DNA of 9,217 bases from the NCBI GenBank assembly GCA_017536845.1, contig JAFWCP010000336.1, positions 1 through 9,217 of the forward strand, read 5' to 3'. A model generated the notes under the pieces. That model did no database searches. It saw nothing but the letters and a program-made list of their open reading frames with translations, and was not told the DNA's origin. Source of the stretch: Solobacterium sp. (GTDB lineage Bacteria > Bacillota_I > Bacilli_A > Erysipelotrichales > Erysipelotrichaceae). The position numbers and the translations under genes are program-made. Within the stretch, counting starts at the first letter, position 1. The number at the start of each line of letters is the position of its first letter. Shown here piece after piece: positions 1 through 5,930 of the stretch.

Positions 1-65
1 AACACTTTATTTTATATCATTTTAATAAGTATTCTATATTAATAGGATACCTTAAGTACATTTTA

Positions 66-91
66 AAACAGCCTCACGAATGAGGCTGTTT
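66..91 (-). terminator. Intrinsic terminator hairpin, minus direction
   Basis: A perfect 11-bp stem (AAACAGCCTCA at 66-76 pairs with TGAGGCTGTTT at 81-91) closes a 4-base CGAA loop. Read on the minus strand, the stem runs into TTTTAAAA, a short U-rich tail, so it fits as the distal terminator of the phospho-beta-glucosidase transcript that ends at 216. On the plus strand the stem is followed by TGTGATTATC, which makes it weaker in that direction. It could still act on both strands if a convergent gene lies beyond the left edge. The AT-rich bases 1-65 contain no gene that I can support. Confidence 0.65.
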
Positions 92-168
92 GTGATTATC
101 GGGGTTATCTCCCGGGAACGTCAGTACATTGAACTAATACTTCATATGCAGTGTTTTCGGAATGCAAT

Positions 169-194
169 ACAGCCGGACCGTCAGGTCCGGCTGT
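169..194 (-). terminator. Hairpin just downstream of licH, possible weak terminator
   Basis: A perfect GC-rich 10-bp stem (ACAGCCGGAC at 169-178, GTCCGGCTGT at 185-194) has a 6-base loop and lies 21 bp past the licH stop codon. Read on the minus strand it is followed by ATTGCATTCC, not a real U-run, so it may work as a 3'-end stabilising or pausing hairpin with the better terminator at 66-91 finishing transcription. Confidence 0.45.
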
Positions 195-215
195 GCTGAA
201 TATATGCGGGATGAA

Positions 216-1613
216 TTATTTGCCCTGGGCCAGCAGATCCTGGACAACAGGGTCTTTCGGATAGACGCCGGCTGCCTTGAGCTCGGCGATCTTGTCCGCA
301 AACTGCGGCAGGTACTTTTCGTGGGCGACCAGAAGTTCATTCAGAACGGTCTGGGCAACCGCGCCGTGTTCGACCTGGGGATTCATCTCAAATGCCGCCA
401 GAGCCAGGCCGTAATTGCCGGTGATGGCCGCTTCAATGGTGCATTCTTCCATCGCCTTCATGATCTGCACCCAGCCTCTTTCACTCGGGTGGAAGGAGCC
501 CCATGTCAAAGGCATCGGGCCCTTGCCGGTGATGATGCAGGAAACTTCGACGATGCAGTCATACGGCAGGTCGGAGATCGCCCCGTTGTTCTGGGTGGAA
601 ACGACCATGTGGGTCCTCTTGTCACCGTAAATGGAAGCGATGCATTCACAGGCCGCGTCGGAATAGTGGGCGCCGCCGCGTTTGGACAGCTGCTCCGGCT
701 TGTAGTTCAGGTTGGGATCCTTGTAGAGCTCGAACAGTTCGGCTTCGGTCTGCTTGACCTGCTGGGCCCTTGTGCCGATGGTGTTGAATTCTTCCAGTGT
801 GTGCTTCAGCATTTCATCGTGCATGTAGTAATAACGATGGTAGCCGCAGGGGATCAGCTGGATCTGCTTAAGGTGGTCCTTGAGGAACTTGCACTGGAAG
901 ATGTTGGCCGGGGTGCCGTCATCGACGGTAGGATCATACATGTTGTCAATCAGCTTATCGGTCAGGTCATTGCCGTGCTGGTCGGTGACTTTATGGTAAT
1001 GGAAGTGGTTGAGACCGGCGAACTGGTGGATGCATTCTCTTTCCGTCAGGCCAAACTGAGGAGGTTCCTTCAGAAGAGCGCCTACCGGCACATTGCAAAG
1101 GCCGACGGTCTTCTTCCAGCCGCCCCACTTGATGGCAGCTTCTGTAACCATGCCGGAGGGGTTGGTGAAGTTGATCAGCCAGGCATTCGGGCACAGCTCC
1201 TTCATGTCTTCGATGATGCCCAGGATGACCGGGATGGTACGGAAGGCCTTGAACATGCCGCCGGCACCGTTGGTTTCCTGACCCAGCATGCCGTAGGACA
1301 GAGGAATTCTTTCATCCTTGATTCTTGCATCAAGCAGGCCGACACGGAACTGGGTTGTGACAAAGTCCGCATCAGGAAGTGCTTCTCTTCTGTCCAGGGT
1401 CAGATGGACCTGGACATCATACGGTGTGGCATCCCACATTCTCTGGGCCATGGCACCGACGATTTCCAGCTTTTCCTTGCCGGCTTCAACGTCACAGAGC
1501 CAGATTTCCCGGATGGGAAGTTCTTCATAGCGTTTAATAAAGCCTTCCATCAGCTCCGGCGTGTACGAACTGCCACCGCCGATGGTAACGATTTTGACGG
1601 GTTTCTTTTCCAT
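216..1613 (-). CDS. licH: 6-phospho-beta-glucosidase, glycoside hydrolase family 4
   Basis: This 465-residue cytoplasmic enzyme should hydrolyse 6-phospho-beta-glucosides (phosphorylated cellobiose, lichenan-type oligosaccharides or aryl-glucosides delivered by a PTS) to glucose 6-phosphate. GH4 enzymes use an NAD+- and Mn2+-dependent redox-elimination mechanism. Visible features are an N-terminal Rossmann motif IGGGSSYTPEL (11-21), TTQFRVGLLDARIKDERIP (86-104), NFTNPSGMVTEA (148-159), the metal-ligand Cys in GLCNVP (C173), the metal-ligand His in GLNHFHY (H203) and the Tyr-rich GYHRYYY (257-263) that holds the candidate general base. In GH4, CN(V/I)P after the Cys marks phospho-beta-glucosidases, whereas CDMP marks the alpha-specific members, so beta is supported. 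The length is normal for the family. The start is set by AAAGGAG at 1623-1629, nine bases upstream of the ATG. The gene stands alone behind its own promoter; no PTS genes are visible. The symbol follows Bacillus LicH; celF is an equivalent name. Confidence 0.93.
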   Translation of the reverse strand: MEKKPVKIVTIGGGSSYTPELMEGFIKRYEELPIREIWLCDVEAGKEKLEIVGAMAQRMWDATPYDVQVHLTLDRREALPDADFVTTQFRVGLLDARIKDERIPLSYGMLGQETNGAGGMFKAFRTIPVILGIIEDMKELCPNAWLINFTNPSGMVTEAAIKWGGWKKTVGLCNVPVGALLKEPPQFGLTERECIHQFAGLNHFHYHKVTDQHGNDLTDKLIDNMYDPTVDDGTPANIFQCKFLKDHLKQIQLIPCGYHRYYYMHDEMLKHTLEEFNTIGTRAQQVKQTEAELFELYKDPNLNYKPEQLSKRGGAHYSDAACECIASIYGDKRTHMVVSTQNNGAISDLPYDCIVEVSCIITGKGPMPLTWGSFHPSERGWVQIMKAMEECTIEAAITGNYGLALAAFEMNPQVEHGAVAQTVLNELLVAHEKYLPQFADKIAELKAAGVYPKDPVVQDLLAQGK

Positions 1614-1642
1614 TGTAATAAACTCCTTTATCTGTTAAGCAG

Positions 1643-1671
1643 ATTATAACGGAAACCATGATTGTGCGCAA
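1643..1671 (-). promoter_or_regulatory. licH promoter
   Basis: Read on the minus strand there is a perfect -10 box TATAAT (plus-strand 1643-1648). A poor -35 box TTGCGC (1666-1671) lies 17 bases upstream of it. This puts the transcription start near 1636 and gives a leader of about 20 bases that contains the AAAGGAG ribosome binding site at 1623-1629. The weak -35 would suit activation or repression through the palindrome upstream. Confidence 0.65.
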
Positions 1672-1685
1672 ACAGCACTTTCATT

Positions 1686-1695
1686 GAAACGTTTC
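1686..1695. promoter_or_regulatory. GAAACGTTTC palindrome, putative CcpA/LacI-family operator
   Basis: A perfect 10-bp palindrome centred on CG lies about 54 bp upstream of the predicted licH transcription start, between that promoter and the terminator of the preceding operon. The CG-centred shape resembles catabolite-responsive elements and other LacI-family operators. The match to the standard cre consensus is imperfect at the outer positions, so a dedicated LacI-type regulator is equally possible. Part of it abuts the U-tract of the terminator at 1696-1726. Confidence 0.4.
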
Positions 1696-1726
1696 CGAAA
1701 AAGAAACACCGGCTTTTACCGGTGTT
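1696..1726 (-). terminator. Intrinsic terminator of the MFS-hydrogenase-phosphatase operon
   Basis: Nine bases past the phosphatase stop codon, a perfect 8-bp stem (plus strand AACACCGG at 1705-1712 with CCGGTGTT at 1719-1726, 6-base loop) is followed on the minus strand by TTTCTTTTTC, a strong U-rich tail. It should separate the three-gene operon from licH, which is co-directional but has its own promoter. Confidence 0.85.
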
Positions 1727-1734
1727 CAGGACAA

Positions 1735-2922
1735 TCAGTATTCTTCGATCTTTGTGATCTTGCCGAGCTTTTCCAGGGAAGCGGCAATGTCATGGACCAG
1801 CTGTACCTTCAGATCCAGCGACACTTCACCGGCCTTGTTGCCGGCATAGGCTTCGTTTTCCGATAATCCCAGCAGGAAGGTAATGGCACTGCTTCCGATC
1901 AAGCTCTGCGCTAAAAGGGTAGCGCCGTCTTCCTTGTGGGTGGTCATCAGGTTCTCCAGGAAATTGATATCATTCTCCGCATGGTCGATCAGCCAGGCGG
2001 TTTTCTGCAGGGTCAGCACACCTTCGGTGACCAGGTCGATGCCGGCGATATGCGAGGTCGGCGGCACATCTTCGGTCATGGTTGTATGGCCTTCGGTCTG
2101 CACCGGCCGCTGCAGGATGCGGGATACGATGTTTGCGGTTGTACCGCCGCAGCAGATCTTCTTGTCGGTGGCTGAAAGCAGGCGGTCGACAACCTTGCGG
2201 TCATTTTCTCTGTCCTTGGGCGGGCCGGCCATGACAACCGTTTCCTTTGCCGGGATGATACGCACACAGGCGACCGTGGAATCATCGGAAGGCCTGTCAT
2301 CGTAGAGGCTGTTGACAACTGCCAGCAGGATGCGGACGATTTCTCCGGCCGGATCGTCAGGCGTTGTACTGGCGCACAGGAAGTCTTCTACGGCTTTCTG
2401 GTCCCAGTCCAGGTTCAGCTGCATTTCCGTACCGGCGTAGAGGATACCGTCGGAGAAGGTGACAATGTAATCGCCGGGATTCAGCCGGAATTCACTGACA
2501 TGCACGAGTCTTTCCCCGGCCATTTCCACCACGGCTTCTTCGGGCCTGATGATCTTGCCTTCGGAGATGATGACTGCCGGCGGGGCGTCAAACTGGATGA
2601 GGTAGGTATCGCCGTCATAGAACACCTGGATGATGGTGAAAGTGCTGTAGGCCTTGCCTCTTTCCGAGCAGACCGGCAGCGTAGCGGTGATGGTGTCCAC
2701 ACAGTCTTTCAAGGTCATGCCGGCAAAGACCATTTCCGAGATGATCGTCGAGGTCAGGGTCGACAGGATATTGGCCTTGATGCCGGAGCCTAAGCCGTCG
2801 GCCAGAACCAGGACGAAGCAGTTGTCATTGCGCCGGATCATGACTCTGTCGCCGCAGAGCTCTTCGCCATAGTGGTTCAGCGATTTCCATGCCGCGTCTA
2901 CATGAATCCGTTTCTCACGCAT
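1735..2922 (-). CDS. SpoIIE-family (PP2C-type) serine/threonine phosphatase paired with the sensor-type hydrogenase
   Basis: This 395-residue soluble protein should dephosphorylate Ser/Thr on a partner protein using two divalent metals. The PP2C/SpoIIE core spans about residues 1-225. Acidic metal-binding positions are visible in CGD (D25), LADGLGSG (D42-G43), TFSDGILYAG (D158-G159) and SDDSTVA (D213-D214). Residues from about 230 to 395 form a second domain with ICCGGTTANI and HIAGIDLVTEGVLTL, which I cannot assign to a biochemical function. No membrane segments or sensor domain are seen, so the signal probably arrives from a partner. The ATG overlaps the last 8 bp of the upstream hydrogenase gene and has an AGGAGG five bases before it, inside that gene, which indicates translational coupling. 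Phosphatases of this kind are known next to PAS-containing sensory [FeFe]-hydrogenases in anaerobic Bacillota. Its substrate is unknown; no anti-sigma or kinase gene is visible here. Confidence 0.88.
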   Translation of the reverse strand: MREKRIHVDAAWKSLNHYGEELCGDRVMIRRNDNCFVLVLADGLGSGIKANILSTLTSTIISEMVFAGMTLKDCVDTITATLPVCSERGKAYSTFTIIQVFYDGDTYLIQFDAPPAVIISEGKIIRPEEAVVEMAGERLVHVSEFRLNPGDYIVTFSDGILYAGTEMQLNLDWDQKAVEDFLCASTTPDDPAGEIVRILLAVVNSLYDDRPSDDSTVACVRIIPAKETVVMAGPPKDRENDRKVVDRLLSATDKKICCGGTTANIVSRILQRPVQTEGHTTMTEDVPPTSHIAGIDLVTEGVLTLQKTAWLIDHAENDINFLENLMTTHKEDGATLLAQSLIGSSAITFLLGLSENEAYAGNKAGEVSLDLKVQLVHDIAASLEKLGKITKIEEY

Positions 2923-4603
2923 GGTTGCCTCCTGACATGGTGCTTTGCAGCTTCAGCAGGGCAATCTTGGACTGGGCGGTGGTTTCGCCAAGCAGGCTGG
3001 CGATTTCCTGGGCCGCACGCATCTGGCTGTCGATGACCCGCTGGGTGACTTCCATCGTGTGCCGGTTGAGTTCGTCCAGCTTCTTTCTGCTCTTGACTTC
3101 TTCGGTTCTGTCCATCAGGATCATGACAATCAGGTCCTGGTCGGGAATCTTGACGATGGCATGCTGGAAGAGCTTGTCGTAGTTGTCATACCAGGCGGTG
3201 ACATATTCCGTCTTGCGGCCTAAATGGGTCAGCACTTCTTCCAGGCCGGGATCCGGCAGGATGCCCTGGATCGGCAGGCCGGTCGGGTTGACCATGTCAA
3301 AGCCGAATTCTGAACGGGCATGGGGGTTCATTTCCCTGACCAGCAGGTCCATATCCAGGACGATGATGCTGTTGGGGGAATTGGAGATGATGACGTTGGA
3401 CAGGGACTGGGCTTTTTCCATCGCTTCCGGCAGACAGATCTTCGGATCCGCCTTGCCATCGAGGACGGCGATTGCCTTAAGCCGGCAGGTATCATAGCCG
3501 CAGGCACCGCAGTTATGGATCTTCATGGCGCTCTTTTTTCCCATGGCAGCCAGCGTCTGCCTGATTTCTTCTTCGGTATGGACAGGACGGGGGAGGTTTT
3601 CCGCCTTCCAGTCGGCGTGTATGTCGACCGGGCATTCACCGCCGGTGATCTTGTCGTCGAGGTTGATGTTGCGCCGGATTCTGGCCTGGCCGACCCACTC
3701 ATTGTGAGTGAAGTGGGAAAGCAGCGGCCCGCCCATGCAGGCGCCGCGGCAGGCGTTGACTTCCAGGAAGGCACGCTTCAGCTCACCGGAGCGGATGGAC
3801 TCCAGGGCGGAGCGGATGCGGGTGATGCCGTCAATGGCGTAGTAGGTATAGTTGTCGCTCGGGCTCAGGGTGTCGATGACGCCGCCGGCGGTCGGATAAA
3901 TACGGGCGATGGAGCCTTCAAATTCTTCCCATCTTTCTTCTTCTGTGCTCTTGAGGTCGGCCTTGATGTGGCCGATCAGCTCTTCGATGCCGATGCAGGC
4001 ATCCACGGCCCCGGCAAACCTTGCCTCTTCGACTTCCTTGAACTTGGCGATGCAGGGGGAAAGGAAGACGACCTTTGCATCGGGATGTTCTTTCTTCAGC
4101 ATCCGGCCTCTGGCAATCAGGGGTGAGACAACCGGTGCCATGTACGGCACCAGGTCAGGATACTCTTTCTCAATCAGGGCGTCGATGGCCGGGCAGCAGG
4201 TGGAGATGATGTTTTCCATTGTCCCCTCATTGATCAGGTTCATAAAGGCACGGGATACTTCCCTTGCCCCGACCGCTGTTTCGTCAATGGCATAGAAGCC
4301 GCGGTCAAGCAGGATGGATTTCAGCGCGTTCAGATTCGGCCAGACCGAGGCAAAGCTAGGGGCAACGGTGAGAATGACCTTCTGCTTCTGGTCAATCCAG
4401 CGCAGGATTTCCTTCAGACGGGATGAAATGGATTTGGCGTCCTGGGGGCAGACAACGTAGCAGCGGCCGCAGAGCACGCATTCATTGGTATCAATGACGG
4501 GCTTGTTATGAATGTAGCTTAAGGCATTTGTCGGGCATTCCCGGACGCATTTCATGCAATTGTGGCACTGCGCAGCCACCAGGCGGATATACTCCTTACT
4601 CAT
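2915..4603 (-). CDS. HydS-like [FeFe]-hydrogenase-domain protein with PAS domain (putative H2/redox sensor)
   Basis: The 562-residue protein has, in order, a 2x[4Fe-4S] ferredoxin domain (C13, C16, C19, C23; C42, C45, C48, C52), an H-cluster domain (about 75-325), a four-Cys [4Fe-4S] module CGACGYDTC...C (365-390), a PAS domain (about 398-500) and a C-terminal helical segment with QEIASLLGETTAQSK. H-cluster ligands are present: STCCP (136-137), SPCIAKFKE (C184) and EVNACRGAC (C285, C289). The motifs depart from catalytic enzymes: the Trp of TSCCPxW is Ile, Met of MPC is Ser, Met of ExMxC is Asn, and GGGQ is reduced to GGP. This pattern with a PAS domain fits group C putative sensory hydrogenases rather than bulk H2 producers. 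A longer frame starts at 4690, but the ATG at 4603 is chosen because GAGG lies seven bases upstream and it directly precedes the ferredoxin domain. It overlaps the MFS stop (ATGA). HydEFG maturases must be elsewhere. Confidence 0.9.
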   Translation of the reverse strand: MSKEYIRLVAAQCHNCMKCVRECPTNALSYIHNKPVIDTNECVLCGRCYVVCPQDAKSISSRLKEILRWIDQKQKVILTVAPSFASVWPNLNALKSILLDRGFYAIDETAVGAREVSRAFMNLINEGTMENIISTCCPAIDALIEKEYPDLVPYMAPVVSPLIARGRMLKKEHPDAKVVFLSPCIAKFKEVEEARFAGAVDACIGIEELIGHIKADLKSTEEERWEEFEGSIARIYPTAGGVIDTLSPSDNYTYYAIDGITRIRSALESIRSGELKRAFLEVNACRGACMGGPLLSHFTHNEWVGQARIRRNINLDDKITGGECPVDIHADWKAENLPRPVHTEEEIRQTLAAMGKKSAMKIHNCGACGYDTCRLKAIAVLDGKADPKICLPEAMEKAQSLSNVIISNSPNSIIVLDMDLLVREMNPHARSEFGFDMVNPTGLPIQGILPDPGLEEVLTHLGRKTEYVTAWYDNYDKLFQHAIVKIPDQDLIVMILMDRTEEVKSRKKLDELNRHTMEVTQRVIDSQMRAAQEIASLLGETTAQSKIALLKLQSTMSGGNHA

Positions 4604-5784
4604 ATTTTTTCCTCTTTCCTTTTCGATGAGTTGGTTGATACGAAGAACCCCATGCACAACAGCAGGCAGACGGGGAAGATCACGGCACACAGCAGGCCGA
4701 TGTTCAGAGAATCATGGAAGAAACCGGCCATCTGGCCGACCACGGTCGGGCCAAGCGAACAGCCGATGTCACCGGCCAGAGCAAGCAGGGCAAACATCGC
4801 CGTTCCTCCGGCCATGGCCTCGGAAGCGATGGAAAAGATGCCGGGCCAGAAGATGCCGACCGAAAACCCGCATACGGCACATCCCAGCAAGGCCAGCGGC
4901 GCACTGGGGGAAAGTGAAGCCAGCAGGTAGGCGGCGATGCATAAGACGGCGGAATACCGGATCATTTTCGAAAGGTTTTCCGCCTTCCCGTATCTGCTGT
5001 AGAGCAGCCGGCTGGAACCCATGAGCAGGGCAAACATGCACAGTCCGGCCAGGTCCCCGATTTCCTTGGATACATGCAGGCCGGCTTCAGCAAAGGCGGA
5101 TGCCCACTGGCTCATGGCCAGCTCACTGGCCCCGGCCATGACCATCAGGACGGCCAGAAGCAGGAACAGCTTATTCTTTAATAACGCGCCGATGTTGAAG
5201 TGCTCATGGTCGCTGACCAGGGTATTGATCGGCACCCTGGTGAAGACAATGCCGTTGACAATGGGCAGAAGGCTCCAGAACAAGGGCAGTATGAACCAGT
5301 TGTGTTTGCCGAAGACATGCATCATCAAAGTGGAAATGATGATCACCCCGGCCGAGCCCCAGCAGTAGAAGGAATGCAGAAGGCTCATGGCCCTGGCCTT
5401 GTCTTCACTGGGACAGGCTTCGACAATCGGCGAGATGATGACTTCGATCAGGCCGCCGCCGATGGAATAGAGAATGCAGGCAACCAGCAGGCCGGCAAAA
5501 GGCGGCATGATCTGCGGCAGGATGGCTAAGGCAATCAGTCCGGCAGCCGCAAAGACATGGGCAGCAACCGCACTGAACCGGTAGCCGATCTGATCAACAA
5601 TGCCGGCAGAGACAAGGTCCACCGACAGCTGGGTCAGGAAATTGAAGGTTGTCAGGAAGGCAATCTCTGACAGCGGGATGGCAAACGTGCTCATGAAAAG
5701 CACGAACAGAAGCGGGGCAAGATTATTGACGACAGCCTGGGTAATATACCCGGCGTAGCAGGCGTAAATGGTCTTTTTATACAT
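4600..5784 (-). CDS. MFS transporter, 12 predicted membrane helices
   Basis: This 394-residue integral membrane protein is built almost entirely of hydrophobic helices in two halves, split by a charged loop at about 184-205, the usual layout of the major facilitator superfamily. The loop after helix 2 carries DQIGYRF (64-70), a form of the MFS DxxGxR motif. Other landmarks are YSIGGGLIEVIISPIVEACP (106-125) followed by LLHSFYCWG (135-143), and a basic C-terminal tail. It is probably a proton-coupled secondary transporter; the overall look is closer to sugar or organic-solute members than to drug exporters, but the substrate cannot be read from sequence. It is the first gene of an operon: its TGA overlaps the ATG of the hydrogenase gene (ATGA), so expression is tied to the H2/redox sensor. 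No Shine-Dalgarno precedes the ATG, and the promoter lies immediately upstream. A later start (M31) would remove the first helix and is unlikely. Confidence 0.88.
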   Translation of the reverse strand: MYKKTIYACYAGYITQAVVNNLAPLLFVLFMSTFAIPLSEIAFLTTFNFLTQLSVDLVSAGIVDQIGYRFSAVAAHVFAAAGLIALAILPQIMPPFAGLLVACILYSIGGGLIEVIISPIVEACPSEDKARAMSLLHSFYCWGSAGVIIISTLMMHVFGKHNWFILPLFWSLLPIVNGIVFTRVPINTLVSDHEHFNIGALLKNKLFLLLAVLMVMAGASELAMSQWASAFAEAGLHVSKEIGDLAGLCMFALLMGSSRLLYSRYGKAENLSKMIRYSAVLCIAAYLLASLSPSAPLALLGCAVCGFSVGIFWPGIFSIASEAMAGGTAMFALLALAGDIGCSLGPTVVGQMAGFFHDSLNIGLLCAVIFPVCLLLCMGFFVSTNSSKRKEEKI

Positions 5785-5790
5785 GTCAAA

Positions 5791-5818
5791 AGTATAGCAC
5801 AGATGATATGTCTATGAA
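5791..5818 (-). promoter_or_regulatory. Promoter of the MFS-hydrogenase-phosphatase operon (extended -10)
   Basis: On the minus strand an extended -10 element, TGCTATACT (TATACT at plus 5791-5796), sits with a TTCATA -35-like box (5813-5818) 16 bases away. Only six bases (TTTGAC) separate the -10 from the ATG of the MFS gene, so the expected start of transcription is at or next to the A of that ATG, and no ribosome binding site is present. The operon mRNA may therefore be leaderless. Confidence 0.55.
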
Positions 5819-5901
5819 CTTGTGATTCCATGATAAAGAAAGGACGCAAAAATTAAGAGAATTCTAAAAATCGCAGGGGAGAGAATCACTTCTGCGGTCT
5901 G

Positions 5902-5921
5902 TATAATAATGATGCAGGAGG
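5902..5921 (+). promoter_or_regulatory. -10 box and ribosome binding site of the WG-repeat/SH3 gene
   Basis: TATAAT lies at 5902-5907 with no good -35 box; a 5-bp inverted repeat, CGCAG/CTGCG (5872-5876 and 5892-5896), sits where the -35 would be and could be an activator or repressor site. AGGAGG at 5916-5921 is a consensus ribosome binding site. Two start codons follow in different frames, ATG at 5927 (5-base spacing) and ATG at 5931 (9-base spacing); the second opens the long gene, the first a 22-codon frame ending at 5995. Confidence 0.55.
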
Positions 5922-5930
5922 TAGTTATGA

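Noticed and set aside
162..1649. Long plus-strand open frame of 495 codons opposite the phospho-beta-glucosidase gene
   Set aside because: It is the antisense shadow of a gene with clear GH4 motifs; it has no ribosome binding site and its translation resembles no family.
3320..4126. Plus-strand open frame of 268 codons opposite the hydrogenase gene
   Set aside because: It lies wholly within the antisense of a gene with all expected cysteine motifs, and arises from GC-biased codon positions.
4603..4690. N-terminal extension of the hydrogenase to an ATG at 4690
   Set aside because: The extra 29 residues lie inside the MFS gene, have no domain character, and the ATG at 4603 has a good ribosome binding site and an ATGA overlap.
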